A DNA stretch of 64,000 nt, from contig NZ_JAOTPO010000010.1 of the NCBI RefSeq assembly GCF_029028005.1, positions 124,001 to 188,000 of the forward strand, given 5' to 3'. A program made the translations under genes and the position numbers. A model generated the notes under the pieces. It was not told the DNA's origin. It saw nothing but the letters and a program-made list of their open reading frames with translations, and made no database searches. This document shows positions 52,075 through 60,893 of the stretch, one piece after another. The stretch's first letter is position 1. Each line of letters begins with the position of its first letter. This DNA is from Alkalihalobacterium chitinilyticum (GTDB lineage Bacteria; Bacillota; Bacilli; Bacillales; Bacillaceae_F).

Positions 52075-52417
52075 GTTTTTTAGCTGTCTAGCTGCTGCTG
52101 AAACGGGCACTTACGCTTTTCTAATATGTTGATGGTGAAATCTTAATCTATCAATGGTTGCGAGATTTGTAATAAAAAAATTACAAAAAATCTCAAAAAA
52201 ATAGTTGACTAAGTATCTGAAAATTTGGAATAATGTGTACTATAAAACAATAAATTAAGACTGAGCAAAATGAAATTCAGTTAACCTTTCAATGAAATTC
52301 TGTTATGTAATAATTATTTTTTCTAAGAACCTCATTCAACTTGGTATAGAAATGAAAGAAAGAAAATAAGTATTACAAGAAAAATAAATGCTAGAATTTT
52401 TAAAAACAAAAATGGTA

Positions 52418-52560
52418 GCGTATCAACGATTGACTCCGACTAGGCCACTAGATGGCAATCGGAGATCAGCTGGGGCTTATCCCCGGCGAGCTGCGAGATA
52501 CATAAGAAAAAACTAGGTTGACCCCGGCAACTATGTCCGGTTCATTTTTATCATAGTTAC
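52418..52560 (+). ncRNA. Unidentified structured RNA, candidate riboswitch-like leader
   Basis: A three-way junction can be drawn. P1 is GTATC (52420-52424) with GATAC (52497-52501). P2 is CTCCGA (52434-52439) with TCGGAG (52459-52464), topped by GCCA/TGGC. P3 is CAGCT-GGGG with CCCC-GGCG-AGCTG (52467-52493). Downstream ACCCCGG (52521-52527) could pair instead with the GGGG of P3, and AACTATG/CATAGTT (52529-52535 / 52552-52558) forms a further hairpin. It is far more GC-rich than its surroundings. I could not match it to a riboswitch class. It lies about 110 nt ahead of a small membrane-protein gene. Confidence 0.5.
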
Positions 52561-52668
52561 TCTAGCGTTCAGTCTAACAAGATATATCTTGATTTCATGA
52601 TGCTCTTTTAAAAAGCTGAATATGCAGTCAGTTTTTAGTGAAGTAATCCATTAAGGAGGGAAAGTAAT

Positions 52669-52845
52669 ATGATTTATGTCTTTTTACTTATCACACTGTT
52701 CAGCTTTATATTCGCCTTCCGTAAAAAGAAGCCGTTGTTCTTATCTGTTCCGTTCGCTTCCATCTTTGTCTATTTGATTGTTCAAGTGATCATGGTACCG
52801 CTACCCTTTTGGGAAACTGTTAAATTTATTTTCAGTTTAAGGTGA
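52669..52845 (+). CDS. Small hydrophobic membrane protein
   Basis: A 58-residue protein with two hydrophobic segments, MIYVFLLITLFSFIFAF and LSVPFASIFVYLIVQVIMV, separated by the basic RKKKP. The ATG lies 9 nt after AAGGAGGG, a near-perfect ribosome site. The family is not recognised. It is followed 4 bp later by a small zinc-ribbon protein and is probably co-transcribed with it, under the structured RNA upstream. Confidence 0.65.
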   Translation: MIYVFLLITLFSFIFAFRKKKPLFLSVPFASIFVYLIVQVIMVPLPFWETVKFIFSLR

Positions 52846-52849
52846 TTGA

Positions 52850-53110
52850 ATGACAAATCCGAGTTGTACGAAATGTAATAGCGAAGAAACGGTAGTAATG
52901 AACAAGTGGCAATACTTCTTTTTCTTATCAACCTTACCCATCATTGTCTCTCTCATCTTTAGTTATATTTTTCATCCCATTCTACTAACTTTCATTTTGT
53001 TTGTATTTGTTGTCAACATGAGAATTGCAAAAAAGAAAACACCTTATGTCATTTGTCGAAATTGTAAGCAAGTGCAGCAAGGATCTGGAAATAAGACATT
53101 GCGTTCTTAG
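52850..53110 (+). CDS. Small two-helix membrane protein with split zinc-ribbon cysteines
   Basis: An 86-residue protein. CTKC near the N terminus and CRNC near the C terminus (residues about 6-9 and 70-73) would form one zinc ribbon. Between them lie two membrane helices (about 22-38 and 42-58), so both cysteine pairs would face the same side. The family is not recognised. It starts 4 bp after the previous stop, with AAGGTGA as ribosome site inside the end of that gene. Confidence 0.65.
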   Translation: MTNPSCTKCNSEETVVMNKWQYFFFLSTLPIIVSLIFSYIFHPILLTFILFVFVVNMRIAKKKTPYVICRNCKQVQQGSGNKTLRS

Positions 53111-53246
53111 ATCTAAAAGCTAACTTAAAAGAAATGAAGGTCTAAAAAAGCTTTAGAGTAAAACTTTAATAACCCAAATGTTTTGAAAGCGTTTACAAAA
53201 AACTACAATTAAAAAAGCTCATTCATTATTTAAAGGAGGTGAGAAT

Positions 53247-53549
53247 ATGAAAAAAATCGATAAGTCTGTAGCAGATGCATATTTCAAAGCGAGAAATACG
53301 GTTGTCATTATTTGTTTAATCATAGGTGGGTTAGCGTCATTTGGGATTGTTGCTTTTGCAGAATCTCTAGTAGACGTAACATTTATGGGAATGCCTTTCC
53401 ACTACTATATGGGGGCTCAAGGAGCAGTAGCAACTTTTGTCATCTTGTTATTTGTAAATGCGGTCATCAGTGACAGAATTGACAAGAAGTTTGGCATTGA
53501 TGAAGAACAAAATACCCGTATCGGGGCAGGAAAAGCACTCGATCATTAA
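53247..53549 (+). CDS. DUF4212 sodium/substrate symporter small subunit
   Basis: A 100-residue protein with two membrane helices (about 18-38 and 58-77). The sequence FHYYMGAQGAVATFVILLFVNAVISDRIDKKFGID fits, in outline, the DUF4212 / TIGR03647 family of small subunits that accompany SSS-family transporters. The ATG follows AAAGGAGGTGAGA, an excellent site. The partner transporter gene begins 222 bp downstream. The exact solute is unknown; acetate and other carboxylates are transported by relatives. Confidence 0.82.
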   Translation: MKKIDKSVADAYFKARNTVVIICLIIGGLASFGIVAFAESLVDVTFMGMPFHYYMGAQGAVATFVILLFVNAVISDRIDKKFGIDEEQNTRIGAGKALDH

Positions 53550-53622
53550 TCTATTGCATCTGATTCAGACACTGACCTCGTGTTCAGTCGAACCATCTCT
53601 TTAAAAAACAGACAAAAAAAGC

Positions 53623-53700
53623 GGCTCAGACTGTATGCACAGCGCTGAGCCCAATTAAGCGACATTCATCATTAAGAAAAAAAACTTAATGAATGAAATG
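53623..53700 (+). promoter_or_regulatory. Two hairpins between symporter subunits
   Basis: GGCTCAG-CTGT pairs with ACAG-CTGAGCC (53623-53651), preceded by an A run. A second hairpin CATTAAG/CTTAATG surrounds eight A residues further on. Neither is followed by a T run on the plus strand. They may set the ratio of small to large subunit, or act as an attenuator. Confidence 0.5.
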
Positions 53701-53771
53701 AAAAAAGAACACTATAATTTTACCAGAAAAGTAACGAAAGAGAAACCTTATTCCGTTGAGGGGGGAATACT

Positions 53772-55433
53772 ATGGATAATCAATCAATCGTATCGATATT
53801 AATGATTATGGCAACATTCGGCCTTTATATCGGTATTTCTTTTTATAATCGTGCAAAAGCAACATCTGACTTCTACGTAGCAAGTCGTGGGGTACCGCCA
53901 TTCTGGAACGGTATGGCGATCGGTGGAGACTGGATGAGTGCGGCTTCATTTATTGGTATGGCCGGGACACTCATGATTTTAGGTTATGACGGTCTAGCTT
54001 ACATTATGGGTTGGACTGGTGGTTACTTATTCTTAACGTTCTTATTAGCACCGCAACTTCGTAAATATGGCCGTTACACGGTACCTGAGTTTATCGGTGA
54101 CCGTTTTGATAGTAATGCGGCTCGTTTAATTGCTGCGATTGCAACAATTATTATCTCATTCGTATATATCATCGGTCAGCTTTCTGGTTCAGGGGTAGTT
54201 ATCGGACGTATCCTTAACATTGAAGCGATGTATGGAACGATGATTGGGGTTGTCATCATCGCGATCTACGCGACATTAGGTGGTATGAAAGGGATTACGT
54301 GGACACAGGTTGCACAGTACATCATCTTAATTATTGCTTACATTATTCCAATCGTCTTCATGTCTTTACAAGTAACAGGAAATCCAATGCCATGGTTAAC
54401 ATACGGGAACATTGTTTCACAGCTTGGTGAACTTGATAAAGAACTCGGTATCAGTGAATACTTCGCGCCATTTGCGCAAAGTGATAAATCACAGTTTATC
54501 GCATTACTATTTACATTAATGGTAGGTACAGCAGCATTACCACACGTAATCGTTCGTTTCTATACGGTTTCAACGATGAAAGCTGCTCGTTGGAGTGGTG
54601 CGTGGGCGCTTTTATTTATCGCTTTACTATACTTATCAGCTCCTGCTTATGCAGCGTTCTCTCGTTTCATTCTTATGACGCAAGTGGCAGGCAGCCCAAT
54701 TGATAGCTTGCCAGCTTGGACAACAAACTGGGTAGATACAGGTCGTTTAAAAGTTGCCGATGAAAACGGTGACGGCATTCTTCAATGGCAAGAGATTGTT
54801 ATCAGTAATGACATTGTCGTAATGGCAACACCTGAAATCGCAAACTTAGGGATGTTTGTTATCGGTTTAGTAGCAGCTGGTGCGATGGCGGCGGCATTAT
54901 CAACAGCAGGTGGTCTATTAATTACGATTTCATCATCATTTGCACATGATATTTACTATCGTCTAATGAACCCGCAAGCCAGTGATAAGAGACGTTTAGC
55001 AGCTGGACGTTGGGCAATCGTACTATCGACGATCGTTGCGGGTATCGTTGCACTTGACCCACCAGGAGTTATTACGCAAATTGTGGCTTGGGCATTTGCT
55101 ATTGCCGGCGGAACCTTCTTCCCAGTCCTTTTACTAGGCGTATGGTGGAAGCGTTGTAATGCAAAAGGTGCAATTGCCGGAATGCTTTCAGGATTATTTG
55201 TCACAATTACGTACATTCTTTTAGCTCGTCAAGGAATTACAATCTTTGGTATACTAGACACAGGTGCAGGTATTATCGGTGTTCCGGTGAACTTAATCGT
55301 AACGTATCTAGTGTCTAAAGCTACAGCTGCACCATCTCAACGCATCCAAGACGAAGTCATTGACCTACGTTACCCGGAACAAATGACTTATAAAGATGGC
55401 GAGGTATGGATGGATGAATCAGCTGGAAAATAA
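53772..55433 (+). CDS. Sodium:solute symporter large subunit (VC_2705-type SSS family)
   Basis: A 553-residue SSS-family transporter with about 13 membrane helices, paired with the DUF4212 small subunit. The N-terminal half shows FYVASRGVPPFWNGMAIGGDWMSAASFIG in outline and GYLFLTFLLAPQLRKYGRYTVPEFIGDRF, both typical of this group. The loop at residues 330-341 reads DENGDGILQWQE, which has the spacing and residues of a calcium-binding EF-hand loop. The solute is unknown, probably a carboxylate taken up with Na+. The next gene starts within its end. Confidence 0.88.
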   Translation: MDNQSIVSILMIMATFGLYIGISFYNRAKATSDFYVASRGVPPFWNGMAIGGDWMSAASFIGMAGTLMILGYDGLAYIMGWTGGYLFLTFLLAPQLRKYGRYTVPEFIGDRFDSNAARLIAAIATIIISFVYIIGQLSGSGVVIGRILNIEAMYGTMIGVVIIAIYATLGGMKGITWTQVAQYIILIIAYIIPIVFMSLQVTGNPMPWLTYGNIVSQLGELDKELGISEYFAPFAQSDKSQFIALLFTLMVGTAALPHVIVRFYTVSTMKAARWSGAWALLFIALLYLSAPAYAAFSRFILMTQVAGSPIDSLPAWTTNWVDTGRLKVADENGDGILQWQEIVISNDIVVMATPEIANLGMFVIGLVAAGAMAAALSTAGGLLITISSSFAHDIYYRLMNPQASDKRRLAAGRWAIVLSTIVAGIVALDPPGVITQIVAWAFAIAGGTFFPVLLLGVWWKRCNAKGAIAGMLSGLFVTITYILLARQGITIFGILDTGAGIIGVPVNLIVTYLVSKATAAPSQRIQDEVIDLRYPEQMTYKDGEVWMDESAGK

Positions 55434-57345
55434 AGATTTATTTGAACAAATTCACAAGCACCCCCTTTTTCAAGGGGTGCTTGATTCTGAATTTACGACT
55501 CTCATGGAAAAATGTACATTAAAGCATTATAACAAAGCGGAAAAAGTCCTTTATTCGAAGACGCCACGAGAAGGGCTTCTTCTCATTTTAACTGGAATGG
55601 CCGAAGTCTACGTTCAAGGAGATGACGGTCTTTTTCAGCAGGAAGTACTCGAAGTGCTTCAAACCGGCGATATGATTGGTTTTTCCAGCTTAGCCGATTT
55701 TCTCGGTGAGCCGAATCCTCATGTGGCCAAATATACGGTTGAAGTCCGTGCTGTCGAAGACTCCTACTGCTTGAAAATCCCTTATTCTGTCGTTGAAGCC
55801 AGGTGGGACGATGAAACGGTTCGAGACTTTGTTCTTCGCCAGGTAGCGGTTCGCCTGAGAGATATCTACGGATCATTAGCGGAGCAAGTAAAGTTAGCGA
55901 ACCAATGGGGCGAAAGTGACCCGTTTATTCGCCGAATTCAAGACTTAATGAATGAACCGGTTATTTCGGTGGTCAAAGATGAATTAATTCAAGTTGTTGC
56001 CAAAAAAATGGTCGAACAACGAGCAAGCTCAGTTGTTGTCAATGATTTTGATGGAATATTAATCGGGATTATTACGGAAAAAGATATTGTCCAACGCGTC
56101 GTTGCGAATGTAAGTAACGGGCCGCTTCAAGCGAAAGATATTATGACAGCTAATCCTATTACGATATCGCGTTATGGCTATTATTATGAAGCCATGTCTA
56201 GTTTTCTATTAAACGGCATCAAACATTTGCCGGTTGAAGAAGATGGAAGAGTCGTCGGAATGGTCACTTTGTCTGACCTATTACGAAAGAAAAACCGCGG
56301 CTCCATGGAAATTTTACAAAAAATAGAGCAATCTACTTTTTCAAATCTGCCAACCGTGAAGAGTGCCATCTATGATGTATTAGGGCAGTTGATTAATGAT
56401 GAAATTCCAACGACACATACGCTAGAAATCATAACGAAGCTGTACGACCGCCTCGTTAACCATTGTTTAGATTTAGCCGTTGCCTCTTTAGAAGCGAAAG
56501 GGAAAGGAAAACCTCCTGTGCCGTTTTGCTGGTTTACGATGGGAAGCAGCGGACGCGGGGAGCAGTTTTTACTTACCGACCAAGACCATTTTCTTGTCTA
56601 TGATAATCCAGATAGTGGCGACAGTGAACGTGTGGAAGAATACTTTGCACTTCTCGGTCAAGAAATCGTCGATCACCTCCATAAGGCCGGTTATAAGCTT
56701 TGTATCGGAAAGATGATGGCTAATGAGGAAAACTGGCGCGGTACGCTTAAAACGTGGCAGGAACGACTGCGTGGATGGGCGCTTAGAGCAACGAATGATA
56801 ATGTGTTGTTAGGACATAATTTTATGTCATTCCGGTTTTTATACGGGGACGAAAACCTTCACGATGAATTTGTAAAAATGGTGAAAGAACAAGTGTCGCG
56901 CTCGCGCATTTATCTGTATCGAATGGCAGAACAAGAAAGAGAACATCCGGTTCCGACACTCGATCATCCGATCCGCGCGTTGTTCGGTTTAAGGAGAGAC
57001 TCGATCGACATTAAAAAGCATGCGTTATTCCCGCTTCACCATTGCTTGCAAGTTTTATCTGCACATAACGGCATTGTCGAAGGAACACCATTACAGCGAC
57101 TCGATGCACTCGTCAAATTAAACGTGTTTACACCAGAAGTAGCCGACGATATCCGCTTTGCCTATGAGATCGTGTTAAAAGTAAGAGTAGAGCAAGCGTG
57201 GGGCAGATACTTGCGCAAAGAAGAGGGAACGAGTGAAGTGAAATTCACCCACCTCCGCTCCCGCGATAAAGAAGAACTCATGATAGCACTCAAGGCAATC
57301 CGTTCTTTGCAAAATCAGACGCTTGGTGCTTTTGGGATGTTGTAA
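55414..57345 (+). CDS. cNMP-binding / CBS / DUF294 putative nucleotidyltransferase
   Basis: A 643-residue soluble regulatory protein. In order: a cyclic-nucleotide-binding-like domain (about 10-140), two CBS domains (about 170-295), a DUF294 nucleotidyltransferase domain with GSSGRGEQFLLTDQDH (about 375) resembling the GlnD catalytic motif GSxxRGExxxxTDxD, and a C-terminal helical substrate-binding domain. It commonly accompanies the DUF4212/SSS transporter and is thought to regulate it; the modified target is unknown. The ATG at 55414 follows GAGGT and overlaps the transporter gene by 20 bp. Confidence 0.88.
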   Translation: MNQLENKDLFEQIHKHPLFQGVLDSEFTTLMEKCTLKHYNKAEKVLYSKTPREGLLLILTGMAEVYVQGDDGLFQQEVLEVLQTGDMIGFSSLADFLGEPNPHVAKYTVEVRAVEDSYCLKIPYSVVEARWDDETVRDFVLRQVAVRLRDIYGSLAEQVKLANQWGESDPFIRRIQDLMNEPVISVVKDELIQVVAKKMVEQRASSVVVNDFDGILIGIITEKDIVQRVVANVSNGPLQAKDIMTANPITISRYGYYYEAMSSFLLNGIKHLPVEEDGRVVGMVTLSDLLRKKNRGSMEILQKIEQSTFSNLPTVKSAIYDVLGQLINDEIPTTHTLEIITKLYDRLVNHCLDLAVASLEAKGKGKPPVPFCWFTMGSSGRGEQFLLTDQDHFLVYDNPDSGDSERVEEYFALLGQEIVDHLHKAGYKLCIGKMMANEENWRGTLKTWQERLRGWALRATNDNVLLGHNFMSFRFLYGDENLHDEFVKMVKEQVSRSRIYLYRMAEQEREHPVPTLDHPIRALFGLRRDSIDIKKHALFPLHHCLQVLSAHNGIVEGTPLQRLDALVKLNVFTPEVADDIRFAYEIVLKVRVEQAWGRYLRKEEGTSEVKFTHLRSRDKEELMIALKAIRSLQNQTLGAFGML

Positions 57346-57451
57346 AATAGATGATGATACCTTTTTCGATATTGATAAAAATGAGTGACCACTATTGGAT
57401 ATTGCGAAGTGGATGAACACTTGGATATTCCGCAAAATCAATAATCACACC

Positions 57452-57479
57452 GAACCAGCACTTGTGTTGGTTCTTTTTT
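57452..57479 (+). terminator. Terminator of the symporter operon
   Basis: GAACCAGCAC (57452-57461) pairs with GTGTTGGTTC (57464-57473), with a tight loop, followed by T residues to 57479. The remaining gap to 57662 is AT-rich, with no other feature seen. Confidence 0.85.
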
Positions 57480-57662
57480 GCTATTTTAAATGAAAATAAA
57501 TCAAGGAACAAAAAATAATAGACTTAAGCATCAGGTATAAATACATCCTAAAAAATTACATTTAATTATATACGGAATCTATTTTTTTACAATTCTTTTT
57601 TTTATCTTTTTTTCGGCCTATATTAAATATGAAGGAACTAATTTATTTTAGGGGGAAATCTA

Positions 57663-58673
57663 GTGAAGCGTCTCTTTATATCGTTGGCTTCTATCGTATT
57701 TTTATTGACATTTTCATTTTCTGCAACAAGCTTTGCAGCACCAAGTGAGGACGAGTTATCACAGTATCTAACTGATCTCAGATGGACACAAGAGGAGTTA
57801 GAAGAGTATTTAGAGGATTTTTATGGTATGTCACTGGACGATTTTAATTCCGTCTCAGATTTAGAAGAACTTCTTGGTCCGATCATTAATGAACAGACGT
57901 TACAAGAGTTACTAGATTTATATGATTTAACGCTGGAAGAATTAGAAGAGTTACTTGCTGAACATGGAGAATTTTTAGAAGAATACCGATTTATTGAAGA
58001 CCTTGAACTAGCTATAATCTTCTACCAGGATTTTGATGATATTGACTGGGAAGAGCTATTTACTGAGATTGATGCATTATTTGCTGAGTTTGATCTAACC
58101 GATGAAGAGCTTGAGAGACTAATGGATCATTTTTTAACTCTTGATTTAGAAGACCCAGCTTTTGAAGAGCGTTTAAATCAGATCGCTGAACGTGCCCTTG
58201 CACTTCCAGACTTTGATAGTGCATCAGATTTAACTGCTGAAGAGATTGCGGAAGTTTTATCGATTTACTCAGATTTAATGCAACTATTTAAGTTAGATGC
58301 AAAGTACTACCTGATTCAAGGAAAAAATAAAGAAAGTAAACAGCCAATTACTTTGCAAACGTTAGTGACGCTGGAGAGTTTAGAGGGATATAACTTATTA
58401 ATAGAACTTTACAATCTAGAAGGTGTTTTCCTCGCTGATATTATCATAACTGCTGATATGTTTGGTGATGAATTGATAAAACAACCGACACAAGACTTAA
58501 AGGAAGTAAAAGAAATTGTAAAGAAAGCTCCAGCCAAAGATCAAGTGAAGACAGAAAAAGGAGCTAAAATGCCAAAGACCGCTTCCAATTCGGCACAGAA
58601 CGCACTCATTGGCTTAGGCATGATGTTAACAGCAGGTATCATTTATCGTCGTCTCAAAGTTAAAGAGGCTTAA
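57663..58673 (+). CDS. Processed acidic surface protein with LPXTA-like sorting signal
   Basis: A 336-residue secreted protein. A signal peptide (1-26, ending SFAAPSEDE) is followed by about 200 residues very rich in Asp, Glu and Leu, forming repeated helical units such as LTLEELEELLAEHGEFLEEY. A lysine-rich stretch leads to the sorting motif MPKTAS near residue 305, a hydrophobic segment NALIGLGMMLTAGIIY and the basic tail RRLKVKEA. This matches the 'processed acidic surface protein' family (TIGR04383), with MPKTA in place of LPXTA. The GTG start follows AGGGGGAAA. A dedicated class D sortase gene follows 4 bp later. Confidence 0.85.
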   Translation: MKRLFISLASIVFLLTFSFSATSFAAPSEDELSQYLTDLRWTQEELEEYLEDFYGMSLDDFNSVSDLEELLGPIINEQTLQELLDLYDLTLEELEELLAEHGEFLEEYRFIEDLELAIIFYQDFDDIDWEELFTEIDALFAEFDLTDEELERLMDHFLTLDLEDPAFEERLNQIAERALALPDFDSASDLTAEEIAEVLSIYSDLMQLFKLDAKYYLIQGKNKESKQPITLQTLVTLESLEGYNLLIELYNLEGVFLADIIITADMFGDELIKQPTQDLKEVKEIVKKAPAKDQVKTEKGAKMPKTASNSAQNALIGLGMMLTAGIIYRRLKVKEA

Positions 58674-58677
58674 TACG

Positions 58678-59343
58678 ATGAGACTTGAAGAATATAAGAG
58701 AAGAAGACGGAAGAAACAGCGTCTTCTTCTTCTGTCTTTATGCATTGTTCTTTTTGGCGGGGGCTTATGGTTTACAACAACCAATGCATATACCTTAATA
58801 AAGGGGTATGGGCTATATAAAGTGAATGAAGTTACGAAGGAAGTTCCTCCGCCTCTCGAGAAGGCTCCAAGTGTTGAAAAAAAAGAAGAAGATGGACCTC
58901 TTTATCCAGTTCGACCAGAACAAGGTGACCTAATAGGTGAGCTTTACATTCCAAAGCTTGAAGCCACGCTGCCCATTTATCACGGAACAGATGAAGATGA
59001 GTTAGAACGTGGGGTAGGGCACTTTCTTGGAAGCGTATTACCTGGCGAGGTAGATAATAGTGTGTTATCAGGGCATCGCGATACAGTCTTTCGTAAGTTA
59101 GGAGAGGTCGGAGAACGAGATGAACTGATCGTAACAACTATTGCTGGACAATTTACCTACAGGGTTAATAAGGTTCGTATCGTCGATGAGGATGATCGAA
59201 CGGTCATTGTCCCTAAGCCCCGAGCGACGCTTACTGTAACGACTTGTTACCCTTTTCAGTTCATTGGTAATGCACCTGAACGTTATGTGTTAGTTGCACA
59301 TTTAGTGAAAACGGATCTAGAGATAAAATTTGATACAAAATAG
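58678..59343 (+). CDS. srtD: Class D sortase
   Basis: A 221-residue membrane-anchored transpeptidase that would cleave the neighbouring acidic protein at its TA-containing motif and attach it to the wall or another acceptor. A basic N terminus, membrane helix (15-33) and proline/glutamate linker (55-75) precede the sortase barrel. The catalytic triad is H133 (LSGHRDT), C190 (TLTVTTCYPF) and R202 (APERYVL). GTA-type starts are absent; ATG at 58678 is preceded by AGAGG in the end of the previous gene. The pair is inserted between the symporter regulator and its exonuclease partner. Confidence 0.92.
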   Translation: MRLEEYKRRRRKKQRLLLLSLCIVLFGGGLWFTTTNAYTLIKGYGLYKVNEVTKEVPPPLEKAPSVEKKEEDGPLYPVRPEQGDLIGELYIPKLEATLPIYHGTDEDELERGVGHFLGSVLPGEVDNSVLSGHRDTVFRKLGEVGERDELIVTTIAGQFTYRVNKVRIVDEDDRTVIVPKPRATLTVTTCYPFQFIGNAPERYVLVAHLVKTDLEIKFDTK

Positions 59344-59431
59344 GCGTGATATGAGCTTACCAATATAGTCATCTTACCATTAGGTACTACGAAGTAACTA
59401 GTGATATTCTTAAAAATAGTAAATTAGGAAG

Positions 59432-59484
59432 GCGTTAGTTTTAACCCTTATGTTGTTCAGAGGGTAAGAACTAACGCTTTTTTT
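59432..59484 (+). terminator. Terminator of the acidic protein-sortase operon
   Basis: GCGTTAGTT (59432-59440) pairs perfectly with AACTAACGC (59469-59477) around an inner ACCC/GGGT, then seven T residues. The next 350 bp (59485-59832) are AT-rich, with no recognised element. Confidence 0.95.
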
Positions 59485-59832
59485 ATGGGCATCTGCCCTT
59501 TTTTCGAAAAGCCCAAATAAAAACTAGAAATTTTAGTAATTAAGTGTAGAAAAAAGTTTGAAAATTCGGTAAAATAAAATCATTGTCATATAACAGTGAA
59601 AATATTCCTGCGGAAATAATGAACAGTTTTTTGCTTAATGCAGGACAAATCAAGTTTTAAGCCAAATAAGAGTTTGCTTTTTTTTGTAAGCGTTTAACAA
59701 AGAAGTTGCTTGCTTATTAGTTGGATTAGATACCTGATTTGAAATCAGAGACTGAGCATTCACTAGAAAAACAAAGTAGTGAACTAGCTAAGAAATGTTT
59801 TAAATATAGAATATAAACAAGGGGAGATTGTT

Positions 59833-60498
59833 ATGTTCTGGAAAAAGAAATTACTGCATTACCAACTAGACCAACAGCCCTCACTTGATACACCGTTGCG
59901 GGATTTATCTTTTACCGTATTTGATACAGAAACGACAGGTTTTGCTGTCGGTGGCAAAGACCGTGTCATCGAAATAGGTGCTGTCCAGGTCGAAGGTTTA
60001 ATGGTAACTGACAATCGGTTTCAAACGTACGTCAACCCAGAACGAAACATTCCGCCAGAAATTACAACGCTGACGGGCATTGCTCAGCACCACGTGGAAA
60101 ACGCTCCCAAATCAGTCGAAGCCATTGAGTCGTTTTTTCAATTTATAGAAAAGACGAAAAGCGGTGGTTGGGTTGGTCATTACTTAAGCTTCGATGTCAT
60201 GGTCCTTCGTAAAGAACTTCAACGAGCGAAATTCACCTTCGAACAGCCGCTCTACATTGATACACTCGATATGCTCGGTTATCTCTGTCCTTCATGGGAT
60301 ATGCGCGACTTAGAACAGTATGCAAGGTCGTTCGGCACAAATATTTATGAACGACACAGTGCGATCGGTGATGCGCTGACAACAGCTCATCTTTTCGTTG
60401 AGCTGCTACGCCTTCTCGAAGATCGAGGCAAGACCACACTCGCTGACCTCGTCCAAGTAACAGATGCCAATAACCGCAACCGCGTCCTCCAATTCTAA
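59833..60498 (+). CDS. DEDDh 3'-5' exonuclease (DnaQ-like)
   Basis: A 221-residue exonuclease of the RNase T/DnaQ group. Exo I is VFDTETTGF (D31, E33), Exo II is HYLSFDVMVL and Exo III is RHSAIGDALTTAH, giving a full DEDDh set. A gene of this kind is the usual last member of the DUF4212-SSS-CBS/DUF294 transporter cluster in other bacteria, where its role is unexplained. Here it is separated from that cluster by the sortase pair. The ATG follows AAGGGGAG. Confidence 0.88.
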   Translation: MFWKKKLLHYQLDQQPSLDTPLRDLSFTVFDTETTGFAVGGKDRVIEIGAVQVEGLMVTDNRFQTYVNPERNIPPEITTLTGIAQHHVENAPKSVEAIESFFQFIEKTKSGGWVGHYLSFDVMVLRKELQRAKFTFEQPLYIDTLDMLGYLCPSWDMRDLEQYARSFGTNIYERHSAIGDALTTAHLFVELLRLLEDRGKTTLADLVQVTDANNRNRVLQF

Positions 60499-60504
60499 AC
60501 CAAC

Positions 60505-60563
60505 CGGTGCCAGGTACCTTTAATGCTATACTGCATTAAAGGTACCTGGCACCGTTTTTTTTT
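60505..60563 (+). repeat. REP-like palindrome, copy 3, also a terminator
   Basis: A perfect 22-bp stem pairs 60505-60526 with 60533-60554. It contains GGTGCCAGGTACCTTTAA and its complement and has a 6-nt loop, followed by nine T residues. It lies directly after the exonuclease gene. The rest of the 395-bp gap to spoIIID is AT-rich and probably holds its promoter, which I could not place with confidence. Confidence 0.92.
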
Positions 60564-60893
60564 ACACTCGTAAACCGTTCCCCACAATGTGTTTACGCCA
60601 ATAAATCACTCCACCGTCTCGAAACTTCCATTCTTTTTTCCTATTTACTTAAAGAAATACTAATAAAATTTTCGGAGTTGCCATATAATCTCGGGAATAA
60701 ACAAAAACCGCGTCATACGAACGGTTGAGCGCTTCTGAAGGAGACTCAAAAAGTTCACAATAATATAATTTTTTCACACATAATTCCTTCACCGTATGAA
60801 AAAATGCCTTGTCCTACTTGACTTTTTGGTATATATACCCTTCCGCCTTAATAAAATGTACCAATCACCAACATTGATTAGGAGGCGAGTGGT

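Noticed and set aside
53572-53660. Terminator ending the DUF4212 gene
   Set aside because: The hairpin at 53623-53651 is preceded by A residues and not followed by T residues on the plus strand, so it is listed only as an intercistronic hairpin.
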